DNA of 22,820 nt from Cerioporus squamosus. Its lineage: Eukaryota; Basidiomycota; Agaricomycetes; Polyporales; Polyporaceae. Below, piece after piece: positions 1-9,582 of this stretch. Location: assembly GCA_022592435.1 (NCBI GenBank), contig JABYQS010000432.1, positions 1 to 22,820 on the forward strand, read 5' to 3'. Below the pieces are notes generated by a model. That model was not told the origin of the DNA and ran no database searches. It was given only the letters and a program-made list of their open reading frames with translations. The position numbers and the translations under genes are program-made. The stretch's first letter is position 1, and each line of letters begins with the position of its first letter.

Positions 1-216
1 ATATACGAGACGATGAAGGTGATGACGGTAACGACAGTATTAAACCCTGCACCTCTAGGACCATCGTCAGAGATGACGATATCGCCATCTCGCAGAACAC
101 CTCCGGCGCCGTCTTCATTTGTGTGGAATGATCGTGACGAGTGGTGCGGCAAGGGTCGGTTGATAAGGAGAAGGAGTGGGAATAGAAGGAACAGTGGACA
201 AGGAGCGTGAGTTCAT
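1..216 (-). CDS. N-terminus of an unknown membrane protein, cut by the window edge
   Basis: I do not recognise this protein. The ATG is at 216-214 on the minus strand. It opens a Ser/Thr/Pro-rich leader (MNSRSLSTVPS...) of about 34 residues, then apparently stops at a TGA just after an AAA run (118-120). The next frame continues directly with NEDGAGGVLRDGD and a hydrophobic stretch (FNTVVTVITFIVSY) that runs off the window. One extra A in the run would join the two frames, so the stop is probably an assembly error. A Ser-rich leader followed by a membrane segment resembles the other membrane proteins at 430-5174. A TATA-like tract lies about 75-85 bp upstream (288-300). The rest of the gene lies outside the window, so its function cannot be judged. 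Confidence 0.5.
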
Positions 217-429
217 CGTCTGCATCGGGAGACAGCAGATCTGAGTGCGGGTGAGAGTGGTGGAAGAGATGCAGGGAGCAACACACACTATATGTATATC
301 AAGTGATGGCAAAGCGTCGCGCAATGGCATCGCAGCTTTCAGAAGGCCCTTGTACGTCTGATGCGCACCCGGGATCCGGGTGACAGACATGTCCAAGCGA
401 CTCACCCAATCGCAACGCGCAACCAAATG

Positions 430-1102
430 TCATACAGCGTCCTTCTGTCTACAAAGATAGAGATACAACGGCAGAAATAAGAGTCCGCCTGCGACTGCCA
501 CAACAGCAAAGCCCAAGGACCAGCCTTCAGGGCCTGCGCCATCGATAGTCCATGCGGGCCAAGGTGTCCGGGGAGGAAGAACAGACCCACGACCGTGACG
601 AATGCGCCCGCTACCACCGAGAGCCGACCACCATGATGAAGAAGACCACCTCCCACGAGTAGCAGGCGCCGACGTGGTTTAGCAGCCACGCCACAAGCAG
701 CGCGAAGACGCAGCCGGCGCCGTTCACGACAGCACACCCGACTGCCACAACTTGCGCGAACGCGGGCGTCATGACCTGCTTCACGTACAGCGCCGCGATC
801 TCGGCCTTGTACTCCAGGAGAAAGCCGCCGAGCTTGATGAACCCGGCCGCGAGCCCGAAAGAGACCAGCGCGCTCAACGCAATGATGAGCAGGAACAAGG
901 GCCCGAATAGGATGGGCATGAGTGCACCCGGAGGTGCTGGGGCGGCATCGGTCTTGTTGTAGTGGCATTCGGGGATGTCGACGCCATGCCCTAGGTCGGA
1001 CGAGGCGCGCTTCCAACGGGTGATGGAGGTGTCCGAGAATCGCGACCTCTTCGAGGAAGAGGTTTCGTCCCAATCAAATAGAGAGTTGTCTTTTGAGGAC
1101 AT
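430..1102 (-). CDS. Unknown four-helix membrane protein, about 224 aa, two apparent one-base deletions
   Basis: Function unknown. The start ATG (1102-1100) begins MSSKDNSLFDWDETSSSKR. A polar N-terminus of about 60 residues is followed by four hydrophobic segments: LMPILFGPLFLLIIALSAL; VVAVGCAVVNGAGCVFALL; a segment around VVFFIMVV and LSVVAGAFVTVVGLFF; and GFAVVAVAGGLLFLPLYLYL. It ends in a short tail, CRQKDAV, with TGA at 432-430. The frame breaks twice: near 618, inside the third hydrophobic region, and near 556, after LPGHLGP. Each break is repaired by one extra C beside an existing C. Corrected, the gene has exactly 225 codons and no introns. Because hydrophobicity continues smoothly across both breaks, I read them as sequencing errors; a recent pseudogene is the alternative. 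TATA-like ATAT sequence lies about 40 bp upstream. Confidence 0.65.
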
Positions 1103-1286
1103 AGGACGAGAGTACAAGCGCACTGCAATGCGCTAGGATATAGCACGGGAGCGAATGAGAAAATACTGGTACTTATACGCACCCGTGCATATCCCAGGTG
1201 CAGCATCTCCAATAACAACCGGGGAATGGTGCGTCAAGGAGACCACAGCGAGCCGCCCCGTAGACAGAGAAAAGTACAGTACTCAC

Positions 1287-1709
1287 ATGTCACAAACGCG
1301 AGTGCTCCTGCAGTGACTGGGGCGTCCAGTCGGCTCTGTAGCCCGGGTGCCCGGTTCATCCCTCCTGATCAGCTTATTGTGTGGCGAAGCAGAACAAGTA
1401 TCCCGGTTTTGAAGCAGCGTTCACTAGAGCAAAAAGGCAGCATCCGGCTTCTGTGGACTGCAAGTCAGAGCAGGGGAGAGGTGCGCAGGAAGTTTCACAG
1501 TTCAGAGATGACAATGAGCAAGAGAGAGTCGCGTTGGAAGCCTTGCGCTGGTCCGAGTCGGCCGGAATGAGATCTGCCACGTGGATTCGCCAGCTTTGGT
1601 AACTCAAGCGCGCGGTGGTGTTGACGACCCGGAACAAAACTCCTTTTTCTCCTCCACCCTCCATCCTAGCGACAATCGCCACGAGCTCATGCAGCGTGTA
1701 CTCAGATAT
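1287..1709 (-). other. Possible orphan exons upstream of the 430-1102 gene
   Basis: Two stretches inside the 960-bp gap look weakly coding on the minus strand. The first, 1709-1374, follows a good acceptor (TTCCTAG) and reads ISEYTLHELVAIVARMEG and on through VLFRVVNTTARLSYQSW before losing protein character and stopping at 1374. The second, 1359-1287, starts ATG (MNRAPGLQSRLDAPVTAG...) and ends at a consensus donor (GTGAGT at 1286-1281). I could not join either into a full gene or identify them. They may be a decayed gene or a distal 5' exon. The rest of 1103-2062 shows nothing I can support. Confidence 0.2.
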
Positions 1710-2062
1710 CTAGGAACTTGTTTCAGTCTTGGACGCCTCTCATATGACAATAGCTCTCGATGAGAGGCATGCCAACCTAATTCTCGCTATCGCGAGCTGA
1801 AGCCCGCTCTCGCCGCCCATCCCTCACAGCGTGTGTATGACAACGCTGATGGACGAAGAATAACTGTATCTTCGCTTGTATTTTTGGTGAGGCATGTCAC
1901 AGGGCCGGAAAAGAGCTGCGTCAATGGTCTCCCTATAAGAGCCTCTGCAGGTTGCTGGAGGTCCTCGGTTCTGGCTAACGTCCACGCCTTCCGACCTCAC
2001 ACAATCGTTTACACTGCATCTATAGCGCTACGCTGGTATTTTGTCTCACCCTCCCATATACC

Positions 2063-2629
2063 ATGTCCTCTTCTCAGCTCTACCATCGACGCTCGTTCTT
2101 CGTCGGCTCGCCGTCTCACCAGTCTGAGCACGACATGCGTCCCGCAACTTCCATATCCGAGACGACGACTCGCGACCCCCTGACTGCGGGAGAGGTACTC
2201 ATAATGATAATCCTCGCACTCTGCATTGCACCCGCCATGCTCGGCTCAGTCAGCTGCATGCTACACACCTTCCCACTCGTTTACTTCCAACACCAAGCCC
2301 CATACTCGGCCCTCGCTGCGACAGAAACCATCCACGTCAAACTAACGATGTGGGGCTCCCTCATCACCACCTTCCTCACCTTCCTCCTGTGGTTCGCCGT
2401 CGAAAAGACCCTGGGCAAGAGCTGGATCATACGCTGTCCCCTCATCGGCGCACTGACGGCGTTCCCGCTGGCCGCTGGTGTCGCAGTTGTTCCAAGCGCT
2501 GCGCCGGCCGGATTCCATGTCGAGCATGGACTCGCGCTGGGTCTCTGGAGCTTGGTACCCGAGATGATCTTCTTTGTTCTCGTTGGAGCGCTTTTGAAGC
2601 GCTTGGGCTGTCTTCCGCAGTTCTCATGA
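2063..2629 (+). CDS. Unknown four-helix membrane protein, 188 aa, single exon
   Basis: Function unknown. An intronless, unbroken frame starts at ATG 2063 (context TACCATGT). The N-terminal 45 residues are Ser/Thr-rich and polar. Four hydrophobic segments follow: about 45-72 (VLIMIILALCIAPAMLGSV), 94-115 (MWGSLITTFLTFLLWFAV), 125-146 (LIGALTAFPLAAGVAVV) and 160-181 (LWSLVPEMIFFVLVGALL). The tail KRLGCLPQFS is short. The layout (Ser-rich leader, four helices, short basic or polar tail) matches the neighbours at 430-1102 and 4225-5174, which suggests a loose family, although I see no strong identity. A TATAAG box lies at 1932-1940, about 125 bp upstream. A later in-frame ATG (residue 25) could also be used. 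Confidence 0.75.
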   Translation: MSSSQLYHRRSFFVGSPSHQSEHDMRPATSISETTTRDPLTAGEVLIMIILALCIAPAMLGSVSCMLHTFPLVYFQHQAPYSALAATETIHVKLTMWGSLITTFLTFLLWFAVEKTLGKSWIIRCPLIGALTAFPLAAGVAVVPSAAPAGFHVEHGLALGLWSLVPEMIFFVLVGALLKRLGCLPQFS

Positions 2630-2797
2630 GGGATGCGTTACAGGGCACATCTCCGTCCGACGGATGTTCTCCATAGATACCTTCGGAAGACCCAACTGCG
2701 AAACACTGTACATTACAGAAAGTAGATATCCGGTCATCGTCTATTATCGTACAACAGATAGATACAGAAACACTTGCGCTCGGTGTATGACACTCAT

Positions 2798-3461
2798 TCA
2801 CCGATTGAATGCCTTCGAGAATACCCCAAAAGCCCGCGAGAACGCAGATGGAGTCGTCGGCGTCGGCGCAGGAGTCTCGAGACTCCCATCCTCGACCGCC
2901 ACAGTGCTTGGCAGCAGGGGAGGCGGCGCCTTGCGCTTCGGTCGCCGGCGCGCTGTGGGTGTCGTGGGCGTGTTCGGCGGCGACGTTATTACGGTCTTCT
3001 GTATCAGCGCCGAAGTCTCGCCCTCTTCCACAGTTCCGCGCCGCGAGGGAGCGGGGCTCTCAACCACGATACCTCCCAGGATAGACCGACTGCGATGATG
3101 GATGCCGGGGGCTGCAGGTCAAGGCGAGCTCAGCAGCGTATCGATAGGGTCGTCGGTCGAGGGACAGACTCACGACTTGCAGGTGAAGAGGTGTCGCCGG
3201 ATGTCGAGCTCAAAGACGTGTCGGCATCTTCCTCATCCTCGAAGATGGGGCTGTCCTCGAGGGAGCCGGCGCGAGTCGAGATGGTACCAGCCTCGAAAAG
3301 CACAGAGCCCTCGCTGGCGAGCTTGGGCGCCCTCCGCACAACGTTCGGGAGGTCCTCTGTGCGCCCGCATGAGGTTCCGGGCTACGATGCGGTTCACAGA
3401 GGCATGGCTCACCGCGCTTCGTGGCGAGAGGGTTGCACGTAGACAGACTGTATTGGCTCAT
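2798..3461 (-). CDS. Unknown disordered basic protein, about 181 aa, three exons
   Basis: Not recognised. Predicted exons on the minus strand are 3461-3413, 3356-3174 and 3111-2798. The introns are 56 bp (GTGAGC...CACAG) and 62 bp (GTGAGT...TGCAG). Spliced length is 546 nt, a whole number of codons. The protein starts MSQYSLSTCNPLATKR and has an acidic Ser-rich middle (SPIFEDEEDADTSLSS). A Thr/Pro-rich part contains the basic cluster ARRRPKRK, a likely nuclear localisation signal, and it ends SRAFGVFSKAFNR. Low complexity throughout implies intrinsic disorder, and there are no membrane segments. An alternative second acceptor (GGGAG, 3073) would drop 13 residues. A TATA-like GATATAAG sits about 70 bp upstream of the ATG. 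It lies tail to tail with the membrane protein at 2063-2629. Confidence 0.65.
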
Positions 3462-4224
3462 GGGTGAGATGACAGGTAGACAAGCGAGCAGGCGACGCGG
3501 GAGGAGGAGGGTAAGCACACGGGTGACTTATATCCCTTTGTCGCTCTTTGGTTCTTCTCCTTCGGGTTCTGAGAAGAACATCGCTCCGCCGGCGGAGTCG
3601 TCCTGTCCAGGCTTAGCTCATGGCGGTGAGAATCATCGCGAGGACAAGACGCACAAAAGAGATCCCTCATTAAGGCTCAAGAGACACAGTTGCGCGCCGC
3701 ACAACATGCTTCTAAAGCTTCCGAGGGCGTTGATGTTGAGAGCGAGAAGGGGACATAGACAATAAAATATCAGATAAGGTCTGCTTGCAAGAACCAGCGA
3801 GATACAAGACCACTTACCGACCGGCCTACCGGATTGTGAGTTTACTGTGTGCATCTTCGTGCATCTCGTAGCATCTTGACGCCTTCTACCGTATTTAACG
3901 AGCCAACCAAGCGAACGAGATGCGGAGGAAGATGTCATGGAAGGTAGACTAAGAGCACAACTTCTTGAAGCAGCCTGCAGCGCGCGTGGACCCACAACGA
4001 CGGATCGTTTCGGATCGCTTGACTCAGGTTAGGGTCGAACCAGTCCTGTAGCGCTTGAAGCTGAACGTTGGTCGTTGCACCTGGACTTTGACTACTACTC
4101 GACTAGTATTCTAAGGACATGCGCGCAAAATACGAAGATATACACTGTTCATACTCTCATACCAGCTTGTCCATCGCCCTCTAGTTGACTACTCGGCAAT
4201 AGGAGAGCAGAGGGAGCCTTCGTC
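3462..4224. other. Intergenic stretch without a supported gene
   Basis: About 760 bp between two minus-strand genes. Short frames on both strands lack clean starts, splice sites or protein-like composition. It contains the probable TATA element of the 3461 gene (near 3528-3536) and an AATAAA motif near 3763. I see nothing else I can support. Confidence 0.5.
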
Positions 4225-5174
4225 TCAGGCTTCTCCCTCGTCCCACCCGCGACGAACCCGGGACGCACGATACTCGCGCACACGCAGGACCCTCCACAGT
4301 ACCGCCATTGCACCACGGGGAACATACAGGATCGCGGCACCGACGAGGTTCGTCACCGCCGCATGCCGCTCGTCCATCGGCACAAGCGCAGAGTGCTCCA
4401 GCAGCGCCGCACCCAGCGCGCCGACCGCAGCGGCGCGTGCCATGCAGAGCGGTATACCGAACCACAACGGCCATACCCCGCACAATTGCGTGCGTATCGG
4501 TGAGTTCGCCATCTTCTCGAACTCCTCGTCCCAATACGACTCGGGCTGCCGCGGCTCTTGGGTGAATGGATTGCGTCGCTCCGACCGTGGAGATGGCGGA
4601 GGTGTTGAATCGGAGGGGCAACTCGCTAGGCAAAGGAGGAGATGTGCCCCCAATGTGCAGACGAAGATCGCGTGGAATGTGATGGCACCGACTAGACCGG
4701 TCGTTGTGGCGGCGACTGTGCGCACGTCGAACGCAACATCGTCCGGTCGTGTGTGGCGCAGGATGGTGTGTCCGAGGAAGGAGTTCATCGCGTTGTTGAG
4801 TCCTTGCGGCACTCCGAGCGCGAAGGCGACGTAGAAGGTCTGAGTCGCGCAGTTCCATGGCGTCCGCCTCGTGGCTCTGGAGGAGTCTGTCGAAGGGCGA
4901 GAAGACGCGCCATGGTTCGCCCGTTCTGCAGACAGTCCGTTGACTGGCGTTGCCACCGTGTACGAGTTCATGATTGTCTTCACAGAACCGAAAGAGGTGA
5001 CAGATGAGATACGCATGAGGGCCTTGTCGAACGTGTGGCGAAGCCCTTTCATCATCGAGGACGGCTCGACGAGTGTCTTCTCCGATGCAGAGTCGTCCTT
5101 GACAGGAACTAGGGTCCCGTCAGCGACAGATCAGGCACATTACAGCTGTAGCACTCACGGGCTGTGCGCGTCAT
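4225..5174 (-). CDS. Unknown four-helix membrane protein, about 299 aa, two exons
   Basis: Function unknown. Exon 1 is 5174-5159 (ATGACGCGCACAGCCC). A 50-bp intron (GTGAGT...CTGAC...CCTAG, 5158-5109) leads into exon 2 at 5108-4225. Spliced length is exactly 300 codons. The first 75 or so residues are polar. Four hydrophobic regions follow: near TFYVAFALGVPQGLNNAM; VAATTTGLVGAITFHAIFV into LGAHLLLCLASC; LWFGIPLCMARAAAVGALGA; and AVTNLVGAAILYVPRGAMAV. A polar acidic loop (SYWDEEFEKMAN) separates the second and third. The tail is Arg-rich and ends RRGWDEGEA. A later Met (residue 25) at 5055 would give an intronless 276-aa version; I prefer the spliced start because donor, branch site, acceptor and phase all agree. 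A TATA-like element is at 5233-5239, about 60 bp upstream. Confidence 0.72.
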
Positions 5175-5675
5175 TTGCGGCAGGAGTCCTATCCGAGGAC
5201 AGTACGAGTACTGAGTGAACGAGTGGACGCGACTATAAGCGGGGTTCATTGAGGTCCTTGTACATCATTACATTACGGGGCTCATGCATATCATCATTTT
5301 TACCAGCGGCGTGGTGTCCATATACTCGGAGAGAACCTGAAACCTTCTGGCGATGATGATATAAGTTGTGTCAGTGCCTCTCAGGACGGCCTAGTGCGAA
5401 GATCTCGTCTGTGCGCGTCGTTAGTTGATGAACATGACGGGGTAGACGAGACATGCCATGACTCATGCAGCACTGGCGCCTCGGGTTGTAGCTGTGGCGG
5501 ACACGGTGGCGCTTTCACGCTCAGTTTCTACTCCTGCACTCATCACTGAGGGGCCACCCTCGTATGCTTTCTCACTCTTTGCCAATCATCTGCACTCTGT
5601 ACGCGTCTTGAGACGGAACAGCAGGATTTCTTTGCCTCTTGATCGTCAACTCCCCGACACCCGAGCCTAAATACC
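5175..5675. other. Divergent intergenic region
   Basis: About 500 bp between the start of the minus-strand membrane protein and the start of the plus-strand gene at 5676, so it should hold promoters for both. I see the TATA-like CTATAAG (5233-5239) for the minus gene and a pyrimidine-rich leader just before 5676. No supported coding sequence. Confidence 0.5.
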
Positions 5676-6781
5676 ATGGCACTCTTCTAGCGGCAGCTCG
5701 GAGGCAGGTTCTGAACGCCTTGGAGCCAGATCAACTGTGGCGGAATGCAAAGTGGAACGGCCAACGACTGACACAGACAGACGCTGACCTGGAATGTTGC
5801 CGACGACTCGTTGAACTGATACAACGCCTCCTGCGGCGCAAGGTCTCCTACCACACCTCCGCGCCGCTCATGGCCGAGGGATGTCGCGATGGAGACCACA
5901 CACGCGGACTCATGTGAGACGACTCGTGCCCCGATTTACAAGGAGGATGGCGGCACGAGCTCCGACTGCTCTCCGCCCGGAGTCCCCCACTCACCGCGTT
6001 CTATGCCTCATGGTCGTGCACGCCCCCAACGGTCCCAGTTATGAAAACGTCCAGACGTCTCCTCCAGACTCTCGACACACCCCGCTTCCAGCTTCCTCTT
6101 CGCTCCTTCAACGCAGTCCCATCTCCAGACACTATGCTAGGTACGTCTATGTTACGTCGGTGAGGGGACTTCTGTGGCGGAAACCCGACACCGTCTCAAT
6201 CCTCGTTCTCATACAGATGCTCTGCCCTCCAGTTTCAATCACTTCCACTTCTTCCTATACTCGTGAGGACAGATATCACTCCGACCAATCCCTCAGCGTG
6301 CAGATTGAAGAAGCCGAGCTTAAGATTGTGGAGTTTGGTACAATACGCCGCGTACGACTCGGAGCTGTCGGATTCACCTTCGCACGTCTTATGACCTACC
6401 CGCCTGTTGCAGACCGTCGGGGTAAGTCCCATACCATTACTCATTGCGTCGACTGTGTACTGATGCGTGCCTGATATACTTATCTCCACAGCTACAAGGA
6501 GCGCAACTGCCTCGAACAACCCAAGAAACCATCTACCACCTACTACGGACGTCCCACTCAATCAACGGATGTCGGCGATGCTCCGAGGATTCTCGCCACA
6601 GCGGCATCAAGCGACATCTGGCCTCGCCCTGCCCCACGCATATAAAGCCGACCCGGAGGGCGGCACGGAGCGTCTTGCGCCCCGGAACTTCCTGCTCGTA
6701 TCTCTCCTCATACTCCTCGCCGCGCTCCGATACTGTGCTTCCATCTTACTGCGCTGTTTAGCAAAGCAGGTCATGAGGTAG
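5676..6781 (+). CDS. Unknown protein with a hydrophobic C-terminal tail; several frame breaks
   Basis: Not recognised. The likely start is ATG 5676 after a pyrimidine-rich leader. Frame breaks at TTCTAGC (5685-5691): one missing base would give MALFLAAARRQVLNAL followed by a helical region (TDADLECCRRLVELIQRLL). An in-frame TGA at 5915 interrupts the next part, which resumes as coding-like sequence (HELRLLSARSPPLTAFYASW) to a donor at 6141. A 76-bp intron (GTACGT...ATACAG) leads to SSFNHFHFFLYS, then another break, then EEAELKIVEFGTIRRVRLG. A clear 70-bp intron (6422-6491, GTAAGT...CCACAG) joins the last exon, which ends with NFLLVSLLILLAALRYCASI and a basic tail, like a tail-anchored membrane protein. 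It could be an intact gene in poor sequence or a pseudogene; exons before 6300 are uncertain. Confidence 0.4.
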
Positions 6782-7156
6782 TGACGGTGGCGCTACTCCC
6801 AAGATGATGCAATCTCGAAGACTGCTGTGAGTATCGACTCACCACGCTTCATGCCGCCTCACACTTCTCTCACTAATTATAACACACAGACCGGCCAGTC
6901 AGCTTTCCACAGTCAGCTACGATGCAGGGCCTACGAGAACGTGCTCTGCTATCCCAAAGTATCGGGCTCTTGCATCGCCTTTCCGAGTCCGCCCTGCTGC
7001 AGCCTGTACTACTACTAGTAGCTACTAGCATGCAGAGTCCGAAGCAGGGCTCAGTGATCCTCCCGGGAGATGGGGTGAAAGATCATGGACTCATAGTTGT
7101 GCGCCGTGTGATACATACTGGACAATTGATGCACTAGCTACTGCCCCGACATATGT
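6782..7156. other. Intergenic stretch
   Basis: About 375 bp. No supported coding frame, RNA gene or repeat seen. Confidence 0.5.
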
Positions 7157-8365
7157 ATGTGCGCTACCACAAGCATATCCGCCAATCCGTTCCTAGACCA
7201 CCATCTCCGCGAGACTCTGACGGAAAGCGTGCCATACTGTTCTGGCACGCTGGAGCTGCCCGACGAGTGCTTCGAGCTCTTCTACGACGGTACTCGACGA
7301 GACTTATCGCAAGCCGGGCAAAATGCAAGATGGACACGAGCGAGCGAATTCGTACTTTGCCTCGACGTCATGGTCCTAGAGCCTCCTCAGCGGGGAGCAG
7401 GTGAAGCGGAAAGTCACGGCCTCGCTGTACAAGCTCAATGACTCTGGCGAGTCTCTCGCTCTCGTGTTGAATATCACGGACACTGACTACACGCGCATAC
7501 ACCCACGTTTTCAAGGAGAAGGCGCGTTCTTCAAGGCTCACAAGACTACCCCTCCCAACTCCAAGATGTTCGGCTCACTCGTCGTGGTCTTCCTGACGCC
7601 ACACTCGGGCGGCCCTCGTCCTCCGTCACGACGACAAGGAGTGGACCTTCGACTCCAGCAAAATCTTCTCAGGCTCGTCCAACCGCGTCGCGTACGTCGC
7701 ATTCTTCAGCGACGTCGAGCGTGCACGAGGTTCTGCCTGTCGACTCGGGACATCGCGTCACCGTCACGTACAACCTCCACTGGGACAACTCCAACCCGCG
7801 GGAGACCGTCCACCCTGACGGCGTGAACATCTTCGAGCCGACTAATGCCAACGCGAACAACGTTGGACGCGAGCTCTCCGCGCTCTTGGATAATCCTGCG
7901 TCCATGTCCGAGGGCGATATGCTCGGCTTCCGGCTGCGTCACTCATACCTCTTCCCGCGAGTGTGGAACACAAGCGACCCCGATCCGCTCTCTGAACTGC
8001 CCAAGTGGCTCAAAGGAAGCGATGCGGCCCTTATACGAGGCGTTCGGGGCCGTCGGACTGCAGCCCAAGCTGCGTTTCTCCACCATGGCGGCCCGGGGCG
8101 GGTCGCCGGAATACGGCTACGACGAGAGACACGCCCTCCTTCCTGCTCGACCACACCGTCCAGTTCGACTTCTGGCAGGTCGAGGAGCCGGAGAGGGAGC
8201 TGCCGAGCGATCACGGCGGGGTCATCGTCCATACCACCCAGAAGCCCGGTGTTTCACCCTTCGACGACGAGCACATCGCGACCGCAAGCTGGTGGACGCG
8301 GGAAACGTGATGTGGGTGACTGGGAGTGCGAAGGACGACGAGGATGTGATGGGGTTCCAGCTGGA
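7157..8365 (+). pseudogene. Decayed 2OG-Fe(II) oxygenase family gene (copy 1)
   Basis: A broken paralogue of the gene at 11144-12646. It keeps the family start (LTESVPYCSGTLELPDE) from ATG 7157. It then lacks about 175 bp relative to the other copy (between CTCTTCTACG and ACGAGAC, near 7285) and another 25 bp near 7380. There is a 2-base loss near 7608, a 4-base gain near 7720 and further shifts near 8030 and 8150. The shared intron's donor has changed from GGTGAGT to GGCGAGT (GC at 7447-7448). The metal-binding HxD motif reads H-K-T (7539-7547) instead of H-Q-D, so one iron ligand is gone. The distal His (HEV, near 7724) and the 2-oxoglutarate Arg (GHR) remain. The C-terminal 70 or so residues are missing: after the WVTGSAKDDED region it runs into a piece of another copy. 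It cannot make a working enzyme. Confidence 0.85.
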
Positions 8366-8465
8366 TCAAAGTCTGCCGTACTGTAGTGGCACGCTGGAGC
8401 TGTCCGACGACTCGTTCGAACTCTTCCACGGCGATCTGGACAATCCGACACCGGCCTGTCATTGA
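8366..8465 (+). pseudogene. N-terminal stump of a third oxygenase copy
   Basis: Directly after the truncated end of copy 1 the sequence repeats the start of the same family: QSLPYCSGTLELSDDSFELF, then GDLDNPTPACH and a stop at 8463-8465. Over about 65 bp it resembles the start of the gene at 11144 (CAAAGTCTGCCGTA...GGCACGCTGGAGCT) more closely than the start of copy 1. It reads in frame with the end of copy 1, so a short fused frame exists. This is what unequal recombination between tandem copies would leave: the 3' end of one copy lost and joined to the 5' end of the next. Confidence 0.8.
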
Positions 8466-8954
8466 CTGTCTGAATACCGAAGGTGAGCGCGATGCGGCAA
8501 GCCGGGAATGGGCTTGTCAAAGCCAATGCGTGCACATGGGACGCCAGTGGGAGAGTCAGCGTTCCATTCACCTGCGTCAGCTGAGAGTCAGTCAATGCAC
8601 GCCAGTGAATGAGACAGCGACATGAACAAAGGCTGCCGGACTTCGCCATGAATGCGCAGAGACCAGGCGCGATGTAGGCGAGGCCAGACAAGTTCTAGCG
8701 CGTGATGATATCCAGATTGCATGGCTATGATACAATTACACATGAGTCCTGGTTACGACATCCTGTAGAGGTCAGGGTAAGCCAGCGCTCAGCTAGCACG
8801 ACGATGGGCTGTGTACTCACCGAACATTCTCCGTGACCAACCAACACATCCTCGAAGCAGAGCCCAGTGTGTAAAAAATCTGCAGATCAATGCGATGGTG
8901 GATGGGATGGGACATGAACAAAGAGGAAATAGACGGCATAATCGAGACGCACCA
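8466..8954. other. Intergenic stretch between convergent genes
   Basis: About 490 bp between the oxygenase remnant (plus) and the 155-aa protein gene (minus). No supported coding sequence or RNA gene. It could hide more eroded remnant of the oxygenase, but I see no conserved motif. Confidence 0.45.
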
Positions 8955-9422
8955 TTATATCAGCGAGACACGGTGCCACTTCGCACGTTGGTGCTCTAGA
9001 CCTAAGAACTTCTTGACGGCCTTCACGTCTTCCGGGTCGATGTGCGTATGCAGCGCCTCGTGGGAACTGTCGTCCTTGAAGACGAACAGCCAAGTCCGCT
9101 TCACCTCGTCCATGAGGATGACGCTGCGCATCAAGCGAGGGAGATTGGGAAACTCGAGGTACACCTGGTGAGGGAGCATCCGTATGGTGGACGCGTGCAC
9201 TTTCAAGATCGCCATGTCCCTGTCTCGAGGAGACATCTGCGAGGTATCTTGGCCGTATACCCGTTGATACCTGGGAGCACTCCATCGACAGACACACTGC
9301 CAGTCGATGAGGACGCCGTATGCGCGCGTTGGAGATGGTCCTTGGGGAACACACTTGTTGGAGCCGCCAGAGCTCGATTCAGGAATGGGCGCGGAAGATG
9401 TAGAGGCGGCAGCGGCTGACAT
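8955..9422 (-). CDS. Small unknown protein, 155 aa (paralogue A of the 15075 gene)
   Basis: Function unknown. It is a single unbroken exon with ATG at 9422-9420 and TAA at 8957-8955. The first 25 or so residues are Ser/Ala-rich and variable. The rest is clearly homologous to the protein at 15075-15554, with shared blocks PSPT-AYG, QMSP, FPNLPRL, TWLF-FKD-SSH-ALH, DPEDV and AKWHRVS. There is no signal peptide, membrane segment or known catalytic motif. The conserved Trp, Phe and charged residues suggest a compact soluble domain. Frame conservation between the copies, with differences scattered across the gene, argues that both are under constraint. It faces the oxygenase remnant tail to tail. 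Confidence 0.82.
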   Translation of the reverse strand: MSAAAASTSSAPIPESSSGGSNKCVPQGPSPTRAYGVLIDWQCVCRWSAPRYQRVYGQDTSQMSPRDRDMAILKVHASTIRMLPHQVYLEFPNLPRLMRSVILMDEVKRTWLFVFKDDSSHEALHTHIDPEDVKAVKKFLGLEHQRAKWHRVSLI

Positions 9423-9582
9423 CGTCGAGAACTGGACGAGGACGAGGAGCGGTTTAAGTTAAGACGAGGCGGAAATGGGGAGAACAACCACGGCGGGCGT
9501 TGGTTATGAGGCCGTTCAACTTGCTTACGTAAGGTTCTCAAGTAAGCATCAATAAGTAACTTGTTGAAGTCCCGTCGTTGAA

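Noticed and set aside
3633..3995. 120-aa minus-strand frame
   Set aside because: Low protein character, no supporting promoter or splice signals, not repaired into anything sensible by single-base changes.
4020..4060. tRNA-like GGGTCGAACC motif
   Set aside because: Does not match the B-box well and no acceptor or D-arm pairing could be found around it.
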